Source: Nesterenkonia sandarakina
Lineage (GTDB): Bacteria; Actinomycetota; Actinomycetes; Actinomycetales; Micrococcaceae
Direction: 5' to 3'
Assembly (NCBI RefSeq): GCF_003003175.1
Contig: NZ_PVTY01000018.1
Coordinates: 1-42,928, forward strand
DNA length: 42,928 nt
Below, one piece after another: positions 24,217 through 32,351 of the stretch; positions within the stretch are counted from its first letter, which is position 1, and every line of letters begins with the position of its first letter. The notes under the pieces are model-generated. The model did not search any database, was not told where the DNA came from, and was given only the letters and a program-made list of their open reading frames with translations. The position numbers were made by a program, and so were the translations under genes.

Positions 24217-25956
24217 ATGACGAGTCCGCTGATTCCGCGTCTGACGGCACTCCTCGAGGCCGCCGGTGGCACGACTGTGCCCGCCGCCGATGCCGCCGGA
24301 TGGCTCGACCTCGCCTATGAGGGCGCCTACGGCGAACGCTACCGCTCGGCCGCTGAGGCCGCCGAAGCCGGACTGAGCTCCCCTGGTGGAGAAGATCCGG
24401 AGAACCGGCTGATGCTGCTGCGCATTCTGGCCGGCGTCCACGAGATGCGCGGAGACTCCGCCGCCGCCGCTCCGTTCATCGCTGCCCGGCTGAGCCTGCT
24501 GCGCGATCTGGGCCGGTTCCGCCAGGCCCGGCTCGAAGACGATCTCGGCGCGATGCTGCTGCGGGAACCCGACCGGGTCGAAGGCGAGATCCTCGCCCGG
24601 GTCGCGGAGGACCTGCGCGCCGAGGATCAGTCCTCCGGCCAGGTCTCAGTGGAGCTCGCCGACGTGCTCTCCTCGCTGGCGGTGCGCCGGCTCCAGGACG
24701 AGGGTCCCGAACTCACTCTGCCCCTGGTGCAGGAGACCTGCACCATCCTGTCCACGCTGGACCGGCCCGAGGCGCTGGCCGGGGCTCGGATGTTCCTGGC
24801 CCACACGCTGCTGCTCTCCGGGGAGACCACCCAGGCGCTGACCACCGCGGAGCTGGTGCTCGGCGCCCCGGCGAACCGTGCGGTGCACGGCGCGATGGCG
24901 ATGCTGCAGGCCACGATCCACCATCATGAAGACCGCAACCTCGTCGCGATCGAGTCCGCGCTGCGCTCGGTCGAGCTCTATGCCGCCGCTCGGGTGCGCA
25001 AGGGAGCCGCCTCGGCCGCGGCGCTGCTGGCCGGGCTGACCGGAGAAGAGGACGACGGCGAGGCCTCGGTCCTCGCCTGGCGGGTCGCCGTGCAGCAGGC
25101 CGAGCTCGGAGAGTTCCGCGAATCGAGGCTGCTGACCCTGGCCCTGGGACAGCAGCTCCTGGAGCTGGACGACTACGCCGAGGCCGAGAAGGTCCTTGAT
25201 GCGCTCTCCGTGCGGCTGGGCGGATCCGAGGAGGATCGCTCCACCCGGGCTCGGGCGCTGATGGGGCTCGGTCACGCGGTGACGCATCTGAAGCGCCCGC
25301 TGGAAGCGATGTCGCACTGGAACGAGGCGGCGGAGATCTTCAGCGAGATCGGTGAGACCGATGAATCAGCCCGTGCCCACCTCGCCGCCGGCGCGCTGGC
25401 CGCCTCGCTGGAGCGCCTGGAGGTGGCCCGCAGCCACTACGAACGTGGACTCGAGCTGGTGGAGCACAGCGAGGACCTGGACCCGCAGGTGCTGTTCCAG
25501 GCGCTGCACTCCCTGGGGCACCTGCTCACCCGGGCCGAGGACCAGACCGGGATCGCCCACCTGGACCGGGCGCTGGCGCTGGCTCGAGAGCACGGCACCA
25601 CCTGGCAGCGGGCGGACATCACCGATTCACTCGCCCGCGGTTGGACCGCCCTGGGCGATGGGACCAAGGCGGTGGCCGCGGGCCTGGAAGCCGCTGACCT
25701 CTTCGCCGAGGCCGGGGACGAGGACTCAGCCGGGGACGCCGAGGTCTTCGCCGCGAAGGTGCTGCTGGAGATGGGGCGCGCCGACGAGGCCGAGACCATC
25801 TTCCGGATGTCCACCGACGAGCGCGAGGCCAGTCCGACCCTGATGGCCGATGCGCTCGAGGGTCAGATCGAGGCGCTGATGCGCCAGGGCAAGGCCGAGG
25901 CGGCCGCCGATCTGCGCCGCAAGCTCACCCGGCTCAAGCGCCGCATGCGCAGCTGA
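24217..25956 (+). CDS. Tetratricopeptide-repeat protein of unknown function
   Basis: 579-residue, alpha-helical, Ala/Leu/Glu/Arg-rich protein built from TPR-like helical hairpins. Examples are ARAHLAAGALAASLERLEVA, YERGLELVEHSEDLDPQVLF, HLDRALALAREHGTTWQRA and DITDSLARGWTALGDGTKAV. There is no signal peptide or membrane helix, so it should be a cytoplasmic scaffold or regulator. The C-terminus is basic (AEAAADLRRKLTRLKRRMRS). No catalytic domain is recognised. Start ATG 24217 is 7 nt after TAGTCT, a leaderless arrangement; a GTG at 24211 would add two residues. It is divergent from the lipoprotein gene and convergent with the kinase at 25964 (7-bp gap). Confidence 0.8.
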   Translation: MTSPLIPRLTALLEAAGGTTVPAADAAGWLDLAYEGAYGERYRSAAEAAEAGLSSPGGEDPENRLMLLRILAGVHEMRGDSAAAAPFIAARLSLLRDLGRFRQARLEDDLGAMLLREPDRVEGEILARVAEDLRAEDQSSGQVSVELADVLSSLAVRRLQDEGPELTLPLVQETCTILSTLDRPEALAGARMFLAHTLLLSGETTQALTTAELVLGAPANRAVHGAMAMLQATIHHHEDRNLVAIESALRSVELYAAARVRKGAASAAALLAGLTGEEDDGEASVLAWRVAVQQAELGEFRESRLLTLALGQQLLELDDYAEAEKVLDALSVRLGGSEEDRSTRARALMGLGHAVTHLKRPLEAMSHWNEAAEIFSEIGETDESARAHLAAGALAASLERLEVARSHYERGLELVEHSEDLDPQVLFQALHSLGHLLTRAEDQTGIAHLDRALALAREHGTTWQRADITDSLARGWTALGDGTKAVAAGLEAADLFAEAGDEDSAGDAEVFAAKVLLEMGRADEAETIFRMSTDEREASPTLMADALEGQIEALMRQGKAEAAADLRRKLTRLKRRMRS

Positions 25957-25963
25957 ACAGGTC

Positions 25964-27250
25964 CTAGCGTCTCGGCCACTGCGGCAGCGCAGGCTCCGGC
26001 GGGCGAAGACCCACCACGGCCTCGGCGCAGCTGAGTCGGTGCTCCGCCTGGGCCTGCCAGTGCTGTCTGCGGGTGTCCCGCGCCCCAGCCACCAGCGACA
26101 GCGCCACCGATGCGGTGCGCACGCGCAGCGCCTGCGCATCCACGGTGGCTGCGAACCCGGCGGCGAAGCGCTGGAACGCGGCGGGGACATGGATGTACCG
26201 GGCGTCTACGGCAGGCAGCACCGCGAGGTGGCCCAGGAAGCAGGCGAGGTCATCCACCCGGTGTCCCGGCCCCAGCGAGTCGACGTCGAGCAGCGCGGAG
26301 ACCTCGCCACCGTGCATCAACAGGTTCGCCTCATAGAAGTCCCCGTGGGTGGGGACCACCGGTCCGCGGTCGGTCATCGGCAGTGCCGCGCTGATGTGCT
26401 CGACCAGCGCGCGGATGCGGTCGGCGGCCTCGGGCAGGGCGGAGGTCGCGGCCGTGGCGTAGGCGGAGAGCCGGTCGGTCCAGGCTTCTCGGGCCGGCAG
26501 CGTCATCACCTCGGCCGGGAGCTTCTCGAGCAGCTCGATGAACTGCTCCGGTGCGGCACCGGCGGCGCCGTCGGCGAGGAAGTATTCGGCCAGGGACTCC
26601 CCCGGACCCTCCTTCAGGGCGACGACGTCGAGCACCGGCTCACGCACCGGCACGGCGGCCGGGATCCCGGCGTCGAGCAGCAGCTGGTGGCGGGTATGCA
26701 GCTCATCGGCGCGGCGGGCGCGCAGGACCTTCAGGAAGAGTCGAGTGCCGTCGTCGAACTCGGCGGCGATCACCGCCCGGCGCAGCGGCCGGTAGCTGAT
26801 GGTCTCCAGGCTGATCAGGTCACGGCCTGCGCCCCAGACGTTGCGGACCGAGTCGGGGTCGGTGGCGATGCGCAGCCCCGGCAGCGACGGGTCCAGCGGG
26901 TGCTGCCAGATGGAGAGCCGGCCGTAGGGACTGTGTGACTGCACGACGCCGTCCGCATCGGCGGGCACCGGTTCGGTGGTCATGCCCACGTAGAGCTCGT
27001 CCACATGATCGGAGGTCTCGGTGTAGGCGCCGGCGGGTCCTCCGCGCGGCATCACCGGGCGCCCGGTGGCAACCCGGTAGACCCCGGTCACCCCGGCACC
27101 CGGACGGTGCTGCAGAGACTCCAGGTGCACGCTGGTCGCGTAGACCCCGGTGTGTTGAATGGCCTCCGCGATCGGCGGATGCGCGTCATAGGACTCCATG
27201 AACGCCAGCTGCCTGGCTTCCAGCTCGGCTGGGGTCATGCCTTTTGACAT
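25964..27250 (-). CDS. Aminoglycoside phosphotransferase (APH)-family kinase-like protein
   Basis: 428 residues. The C-terminal half carries the APH/choline-kinase fold signature: VVPTHGDFYEANLLMHGGEV, the catalytic H-G-D-F-x-x-x-N loop (standard Brenner-type motif), then SALLDVDSLGPGHRVDDLAC with the metal-binding Asp. RLFLKVLRARRADELHTRHQ supplies the likely ATP-binding lysine. The N-terminal about 200 residues form a region I do not recognise, including YRVATGRPVMPRGG and LSIWQHPLDPSLPGLRIAT. Aminoglycoside resistance is unlikely for such a long, chromosomal, operon-bound member; small-molecule or sugar phosphorylation is more plausible. ATG 27250 overlaps the upstream gene's stop by one base (TGATG). 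Last gene of the minus-strand run that begins with lpdA. Confidence 0.8.
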   Translation of the reverse strand: MSKGMTPAELEARQLAFMESYDAHPPIAEAIQHTGVYATSVHLESLQHRPGAGVTGVYRVATGRPVMPRGGPAGAYTETSDHVDELYVGMTTEPVPADADGVVQSHSPYGRLSIWQHPLDPSLPGLRIATDPDSVRNVWGAGRDLISLETISYRPLRRAVIAAEFDDGTRLFLKVLRARRADELHTRHQLLLDAGIPAAVPVREPVLDVVALKEGPGESLAEYFLADGAAGAAPEQFIELLEKLPAEVMTLPAREAWTDRLSAYATAATSALPEAADRIRALVEHISAALPMTDRGPVVPTHGDFYEANLLMHGGEVSALLDVDSLGPGHRVDDLACFLGHLAVLPAVDARYIHVPAAFQRFAAGFAATVDAQALRVRTASVALSLVAGARDTRRQHWQAQAEHRLSCAEAVVGLRPPEPALPQWPRR

Positions 27251-28350
27251 CAGGCGCGCCGGCGCTTGAGCACTTCGTCGAGATTCATGGAGTCGTGCTT
27301 CGGCCCCTTGAGCTGCTCCGCCGCACGGTCCTGCTCGACCGGCCCGTGGCCGACGGCCGGGGTCTGCTCGGCGGGAGGCTGCGGGTCCAGGAAGCGGCGC
27401 TGGGTGAGCTTGACGTCGCTGCGCGGAGCAGGGGTCTGCGCCTTGAGCGCCTCGGGCTCGACCCGCTGCGCCTTGTCGAGCTCCAGGTACTTCGGGCGCG
27501 GCACGGCGCGCGGCTCCCACGGACCGACCGGCTCGGCTGCCTCGCCGAGCACCGTGCCGGAAGCCTGCACGTCGGCTCCGAAGGTGCGCTCCAGACCGAC
27601 GGGAAGTCCGTCCTCGTCGATCTGCTGCAGCGAGTTCGGGCCGCCGGCTCCGCGGTCATCGGAGCTCAGCGCGTCGAAGAGCCCGGCGCGCGCCGGGCGC
27701 TCCCAGGGCGTGGCCTGCAGCGGGTTCATCGCTTCTTCGATGGCTGACTGCACGCGGGCCCGACGCTGGCTGCGTCGGCGCAGCACCGCCATGGTCCGCA
27801 TCGTCACCAGCGAGAGCAGGAAGATCCCAGCGGCGCTGAGCGGCACCGCGGCGGGCACCGCGGTCAGCGGGGCGAGGATCCCGGTCACTACCGCAGTCAA
27901 CAGGGCGAGCACTCCGAGCAGCGCCACCAGGGTGCGCCCCCAGTGCAGGTGGAACCCGGAGGGCCGGCCGGGTGAACCGGCCGCTGCGCGTGCGGAATCG
28001 CTGCGCCAGGAGCCAGCGCGGTGCTGGGCCTCTGCGGCGCGTGAAGAATCAGCGTCGCGTGAAGAGTCAGTGGTGGAAGACATTGTCGCCCCTCGGTCGG
28101 TGTCGGGGTGGGCGGTGGTGCCGGTCGGCGGCGTCGAGGAGGGCTCCTGCTGCGGAGCGTCCTGCTCGGCCGCGGCGGCGTCCTGGTGAGCAGGCTCGAG
28201 ATCGGCGAAGCTGCTGGCCTGGCGCTGTCCGCGCAGGACCAGGGTGCCCAGAAAGAGCACCGCGATCAGGGCTATCAGGGCGGAGGAGGGGATGGGCAGG
28301 CCCTGCACAGCGGAGAGGAAAGCACTCTCGGTGTGTTCCATGCCCAGCAT
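27250..28350 (-). CDS. Unknown actinobacterial membrane protein with Pro/Gln-rich cytoplasmic tail
   Basis: 366 residues. A first membrane helix (IPSSALIALIAVLFLGTLVL, about residues 17-36) is followed by about 110 Ser/Thr/Ala/Gln-rich disordered residues. Two more helices come next (TLVALLGVLALLTAVVTGIL and AVPLSAAGIFLLSLVTMRTM), then a long hydrophilic tail with WERPARAGLFDAL, GPWEPRAVPRPKYLELDKAQ and the terminal MNLDEVLKRRRA. The W-x-P-x-x-x-P-x-P-x-Y-L block and the terminal block recur in Micrococcaceae homologues as I recall them, next to a GNAT gene; function is unknown. I choose ATG 28350, which follows AGGGGG at about 6 nt; 28341 and 28371 are alternatives. Translationally linked to the kinase downstream. 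Confidence 0.7.
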   Translation of the reverse strand: MLGMEHTESAFLSAVQGLPIPSSALIALIAVLFLGTLVLRGQRQASSFADLEPAHQDAAAAEQDAPQQEPSSTPPTGTTAHPDTDRGATMSSTTDSSRDADSSRAAEAQHRAGSWRSDSARAAAGSPGRPSGFHLHWGRTLVALLGVLALLTAVVTGILAPLTAVPAAVPLSAAGIFLLSLVTMRTMAVLRRRSQRRARVQSAIEEAMNPLQATPWERPARAGLFDALSSDDRGAGGPNSLQQIDEDGLPVGLERTFGADVQASGTVLGEAAEPVGPWEPRAVPRPKYLELDKAQRVEPEALKAQTPAPRSDVKLTQRRFLDPQPPAEQTPAVGHGPVEQDRAAEQLKGPKHDSMNLDEVLKRRRA

Positions 28351-28387
28351 CTCTGGCCCCCTGCCCTTCATGAAGTACAGGGTGAGC

Positions 28388-29044
28388 CTATCCGACACCT
28401 GATTGTGATCCGCGGCAACGCGCCACAAGTCCTTCGCCGATCTCTTCCCGGGTCAGCGCGAAGCAGCGGTGGTCGCGCCAGGCGCCGTGGATGTGCAGGA
28501 ACCGCAGCCGCAGCCCTTCTTCGCGGAATCCCAGCTTCTCCACGACCCGCAGGCTGGCGGCGTTCTCCGGGCGCACGGCGACCTCGACCCGGTGCAGGCT
28601 GCGTTCGAAGAAGAGGTGGTCGACGGCGAGCGCCACCGCCATCGGGGTGATCCCCTGCCCGGCGTGTCCCTCATCGAGCCAATAGCCCAGCGAGGTGGTC
28701 CGCGCGGAGCCGCCGATGATCGGACCCACGGTGAGCTGCCCGACCAGCCGGGCCGCCTCCCCGGCAGGGGTGAACCAGATCAGCCACGGCAGATGGGTGA
28801 CGGCCTGCGCGCTGCGGGTCAGATTGCGGGCCATCTGCCGGAAGCTGGAGGCCGAGTCGCGGGGATCCGGGTCTTCGGGGGTGGTGGCGTCCCAGGGCTG
28901 CAGCCACTGGGTGTTCAGGACCCGCAGCGCCATGAAGCGATGTTCATCCTGGAGCGTGAGCGGTCGCAGCTCCACGCGTCCCGCGGGGGTCTGGACTGCA
29001 GGGCTCACCGGCCAGGCGTGGTTCCGGCCGGAGAACAGCCTCAT
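28388..29044 (-). CDS. GNAT-family N-acetyltransferase (RimJ/RimL-like)
   Basis: 218-residue acetyl-CoA-dependent N-acetyltransferase of the RimJ/RimL group that modifies ribosomal-protein or other N-termini. The start reads VELRPLTLQDEHRFMALRVL. The acetyl-CoA pyrophosphate loop appears as LGYWLDEGHAGQGITPMAVA, then LHRVEVAVRPENAASLRVVE and KLGFREEGLRLRFLHIHGAW, and DHRCFALTREE closes the fold. Target unknown. ATG 29044 overlaps the stop of the DUF885 gene (ATGA), indicating coupled translation. The downstream membrane-protein gene starts 37 nt after its stop. Confidence 0.9.
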   Translation of the reverse strand: MRLFSGRNHAWPVSPAVQTPAGRVELRPLTLQDEHRFMALRVLNTQWLQPWDATTPEDPDPRDSASSFRQMARNLTRSAQAVTHLPWLIWFTPAGEAARLVGQLTVGPIIGGSARTTSLGYWLDEGHAGQGITPMAVALAVDHLFFERSLHRVEVAVRPENAASLRVVEKLGFREEGLRLRFLHIHGAWRDHRCFALTREEIGEGLVARCRGSQSGVG

Positions 29045-30750
29045 GGCCGCATCGCGAATCGCAGCGTGTCCAGTCCGACCATGCCCAGCGCCAGCAGCTC
29101 GGTGTGGAAGGCCCGCAGGTCGAAGGTCTCCCCTGCCTGCTGGGCGGCCGCCTCGCGCTCGGCGCGGATCTGCTCGAAGACCCGCTGACCGACCTTGTAC
29201 GAGGGCGCCTGCCCGGGCCAGCCCAGATAGCGGGTGAACTCGAAGTCCAGCTGCGCGGGCGAGATCGGGAGGTGTGCACGCAGGAACTCCTTGCCCCGCT
29301 CGGGGGTCCAGGTCTCCCCGCCGAACTCCGGCGGAGCCTCGAAGCCGCAGTGGACCCCGATGTCGAAGACCACCCGGGCCGCGCGCATCCGCTGCATGTC
29401 ATACATCCCCATCAGGTCGCCGGGGTCGGTGAGGAAGCCCAGCTCGGCCATGAGCTGCTCGGCGTAGAGGGCCCAGCCCTCGGCGAAGCCCGAGACGAAG
29501 CTTCCGTGGCGGCGCCAGGAGTTCAGCCGGTCCTTCACCAGGGTGGCGGTGGCGATCTGCAGATGGTGCCCCGGGACGCCCTCGTGGTAGACGGTGGTGG
29601 TCTCGGTCCAGGTCGTGAAGCTCTCGTCCTCGGGCGGGACCGACCACCACATCCGGCCGGGCCGGGAGAAGTCGTCGCTGGGACCGGTGTAGTAGACCCC
29701 GCCGTCCTGGGTCGGGGCGATCATGCACTCCAGGACATCCATCGGGGCGGGGATGTCGAAGTGCACGTCCTTGAGCGCGGCGAGCGCCTCATCGGAGAGT
29801 CGCTGCATCCATTCCTGCAGCGCGGCGGTGCCGGCGAGCTGTCGGGCGGGATCCGCGTCGAGGATCGCCTTGGCCTCCTGGACCGAGGCGCCGGGCTTGA
29901 TCTGCTGGGCCACATCTTCCTGCGCCGCGACGAGCCGTGCGAGCTCCTCGAGCCCCCACCGGTAGGTCTCCCCCAGGTCCAGCGTGGTCCCGGTGAAGTA
30001 TCGGCTCGCCAGGCTGTAGGCCTCGATGCCCACGGCGTCGGTCTCCGGCGCCTGGGGCAGCAGCTCGGTCTCGAGGCGCTGGGCCAGCACCCGGTAGGCC
30101 TGCTGGGCCGCCTGGGTCCCGGCGGCGAGCGCGTCCTGCGTGGCGGCGCTGACCTGTGCCTGCTGGCCGCTGGTCAGGTAGCCGGCGAGCGCGCCGTCGT
30201 CGGTGGCATAGCTGCGGCACTGCTGCGCCACCGCCTCGACCTGGCGGCGGGCGGGCACGTGACCCTGCTCGGCGGAGTGCACCAGGGAGGCCCAGTATCC
30301 GTCCAGCGCGGCCGGCAGATTGCGCAGCCGTCCAGCCAGGTGGGTGAAGTCCTGCTCGGTCTGCGCGGGCATCAGCTCCAGGACCATCCGCACGCCCTGG
30401 GGCGGGGAGGCCAGGTTGTTCAGCTCGGTGCGCCCGGAGTCGTGCAGCGCCACGTCGAGTCCGATGCGTTCGGCCATCGCATGCAGCGTCACCGCGTCGA
30501 TGTCGTCTGCGGGCTGAAGCTCGGCCAGCCGGGTCAGCGTCTCGCGCTGCAGCGCGGCGACCTCTTCACGGCCGGCGGGCGAGTAGTCGGCGTACTCCGT
30601 CTCGACCCCCGGGCGGCCGAGCACCGTGGCCTCCTCGGGGTTCAGGGCCAGGAGCCGCTCGAAGTAGTCCTCGGCGAAGGCGTCCACCGCGGTGGGGGTG
30701 CGCGGCGACAGTGCCGCGGGGCCGGTCGACTCGGGGGTGCTGCTGCTCAT
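29041..30750 (-). CDS. DUF885 family protein, predicted zinc metallopeptidase
   Basis: 569-residue DUF885 protein. The hallmark metal site is WTETTTVYHEGVPGHHLQIA (His-Glu-x-x-Pro-Gly-His-His), followed by FVSGFAEGWALYAEQLMAEL, which carries the downstream Glu ligand as in gluzincin-like folds, and FEFTRYLGWPGQAPSYKVGQ near the C-terminus. Length matches the family (550-600). There is no signal peptide, so it is probably cytoplasmic. Substrate unknown; peptide hydrolysis is inferred from the metal site. ATG 30750 begins 7 nt after the lpdA stop. The stop overlaps the GNAT start. Confidence 0.9.
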   Translation of the reverse strand: MSSSTPESTGPAALSPRTPTAVDAFAEDYFERLLALNPEEATVLGRPGVETEYADYSPAGREEVAALQRETLTRLAELQPADDIDAVTLHAMAERIGLDVALHDSGRTELNNLASPPQGVRMVLELMPAQTEQDFTHLAGRLRNLPAALDGYWASLVHSAEQGHVPARRQVEAVAQQCRSYATDDGALAGYLTSGQQAQVSAATQDALAAGTQAAQQAYRVLAQRLETELLPQAPETDAVGIEAYSLASRYFTGTTLDLGETYRWGLEELARLVAAQEDVAQQIKPGASVQEAKAILDADPARQLAGTAALQEWMQRLSDEALAALKDVHFDIPAPMDVLECMIAPTQDGGVYYTGPSDDFSRPGRMWWSVPPEDESFTTWTETTTVYHEGVPGHHLQIATATLVKDRLNSWRRHGSFVSGFAEGWALYAEQLMAELGFLTDPGDLMGMYDMQRMRAARVVFDIGVHCGFEAPPEFGGETWTPERGKEFLRAHLPISPAQLDFEFTRYLGWPGQAPSYKVGQRVFEQIRAEREAAAQQAGETFDLRAFHTELLALGMVGLDTLRFAMRP

Positions 30751-30756
30751 CCGGGG

Positions 30757-32226
30757 TCAGTCCTCTGGGTCGGTGACGTGGAGGTGAAGCCGGCGGGCGG
30801 CCTCGGAGATCGAGCCGGTCAGCGACGGATAGACCGTGAAGGTCGTCGCGACGTCGTCGACGTGGAGCTTGTGCGTGACGGCCAGGGCGAGCGGGAAGAT
30901 CAGCTCGGAGGCGCGCGGGGCGACGACGACGGCGCCGATGACGGTGCCGGAGCCCTTCCGCGAGAAGATCTTCACGAAGCCTTCGCGGATGTTCATCATC
31001 TTGGCCCGCGCGTTGGTGGCCAGATCCAGCTTGATCACATCGGCCTGGTACTTCCCGGAGTCGACCTGCTCCTGGGTGACCCCGACGGTGGCGATCTCCG
31101 GTGAGGTGAACACGTTGGACGCGACCTGGTGCAGCTTCAGCGGCTTGACGCTCTCGCCCTGCATGTGGGCCACGGCCACGCGGCCCTGCATCGCGGCGAC
31201 CGAGGCCAGCGGCATGACCCCGGTGCAGTCCCCGGCGGCGTAGATGTTGTTCGCGGTGGTCCGCGAGACGGTGTCCACCTGGATGTGGCCGGAGTCGGAG
31301 ATCTCCACTCCGGCCTCCTCCAGCCCGATCCCGGCGGTGTTCGGGATGCCGCCCACGGCCATCAGGCAGTGCGAGCCGTGCAGCACCTCACCGTTGGTGA
31401 GCCGGACCTCGACCCCGTTCTCGGTGCGTTCCACGGACTCGGCGCGGGTCCGCGAGGCGACGTGGACCCCGACGCGTTCGAAGGAGTTCTCCAGCACCGT
31501 GGCGGCGTCGGAGTCCTCCCCGGGCAGGACCTGATCCCGGGAGGAGACCAGCGTGACCTCGGCACCGAGCCGGCGGTAGGCAGAGGCGAACTCGGCACCG
31601 GTCACACCGGAGCCGACGACGATCATGTGCTCCGGGGCCTCGATGAGGTTATAGGCCTGGGTCCAGTTGAAGATGCGCACCCCGTCGGGCTTGGCCGAGG
31701 TGAGCTCCCGCGGGTGGGCTCCGGTGGCGACGATGACGGCGTCGGCCACGATCTTCTCACCGGAGTGCTCACCGGAGGTGACCTCGATGGTGTGCGGCGG
31801 CACGAGCCTGCCGCGTCCGATGATGACCCGCACCCCGTAGGACTCCAGGGTGGAGCGGATGTCGCGGGACTGGCTGTGTGCAAGCTTGAGCAGACGCTCA
31901 TTGACCTTGGAGAAGTCCGCCCAGGCCTCGGCCTCCTCGGCGTCCTCCACGGCAGCATCCTCGGTGCCGTTGCTGTGTTCCCCGAAGCGCACGCCGAACG
32001 CGGGCGAGACGTTGACCCGGCGCATCGCGTCGGCGGTGGCGATCAGGGTCTTGGACGGGACGACGTCGGTGAGCACCGCCGAACCGCCGAGGCCCTTCTC
32101 CTCGATGATGGTGACCTCCGCGCCGGCGTCGGCGGCGACCATGGCCGCTTCATAGCCGCCCGGGCCTCCCCCGAGGATGGCGATGCGGTCAGGGGCGAAG
32201 CGTCGTTGCACGTTAGTTGGAGTCAC
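30757..32226 (-). CDS. lpdA: NAD(P)H-quinone dehydrogenase, LpdA/flavoprotein disulfide reductase family
   Basis: 489-residue FAD flavoprotein of the Rv3303c (LpdA) type, which reduces quinones with NAD(P)H and supports redox balance. The FAD motif is IAILGGGPGGYEAAMVAADA, the second dinucleotide motif is MIVVGSGVTGAEFASAYRRL, and the FAD-phosphate block is ANNIYAAGDCTGVMPLASVA. The C-terminal dimer domain runs HQVASNVFTSPEIATVGVT to TVYPSLTGSISEAARRL. At the position of the redox-active disulfide it reads GLGGSAVLTDVVPSKT, with neither cysteine, as expected for LpdA but not for true disulfide reductases. GTG 32226 is chosen because of a well-formed leaderless promoter just upstream; GTG 32211 is an alternative. 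First gene of the minus-strand run. Confidence 0.88.
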   Translation of the reverse strand: MTPTNVQRRFAPDRIAILGGGPGGYEAAMVAADAGAEVTIIEEKGLGGSAVLTDVVPSKTLIATADAMRRVNVSPAFGVRFGEHSNGTEDAAVEDAEEAEAWADFSKVNERLLKLAHSQSRDIRSTLESYGVRVIIGRGRLVPPHTIEVTSGEHSGEKIVADAVIVATGAHPRELTSAKPDGVRIFNWTQAYNLIEAPEHMIVVGSGVTGAEFASAYRRLGAEVTLVSSRDQVLPGEDSDAATVLENSFERVGVHVASRTRAESVERTENGVEVRLTNGEVLHGSHCLMAVGGIPNTAGIGLEEAGVEISDSGHIQVDTVSRTTANNIYAAGDCTGVMPLASVAAMQGRVAVAHMQGESVKPLKLHQVASNVFTSPEIATVGVTQEQVDSGKYQADVIKLDLATNARAKMMNIREGFVKIFSRKGSGTVIGAVVVAPRASELIFPLALAVTHKLHVDDVATTFTVYPSLTGSISEAARRLHLHVTDPED

Positions 32227-32232
32227 AGCCCC

Positions 32233-32261
32233 ATTCTGCCCAGTCGGGACACCAATGTCAT
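32233..32261 (-). promoter_or_regulatory. Leaderless promoter of lpdA
   Basis: On the minus strand ATGACA (plus 32256-32261) matches five of six bases of TTGACA, followed after 17 bp by CAGAAT (plus 32233-32238), then 6 nt to the GTG at 32226. This is the best -35/-10 pair in the window. Confidence 0.55.
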
Positions 32262-32338
32262 ACGCCGCACAGGGATGTGACCCAAGGCTGTGGATCCGAC
32301 GGGCCGCGTCAGCCTGCCCCGGTGTCCCACCCAGACGG

Positions 32339-32344
32339 TAGATT
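32339..32344 (+). promoter_or_regulatory. Putative -10 of the pnp-mutase-deoC operon (leaderless)
   Basis: TAGATT ends 7 nt before the GTG at 32352, matching TANNNT-N7-GTG. The -35 is not consensus. It diverges from the lpdA promoter about 80 bp away. Confidence 0.5.
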
Positions 32345-32351
32345 GATCCCT

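Noticed and set aside
25964-27250. Aminoglycoside resistance gene
   Set aside because: Only the general APH-fold motif is present; the protein is longer than resistance enzymes and sits in a housekeeping-like run without mobile DNA.
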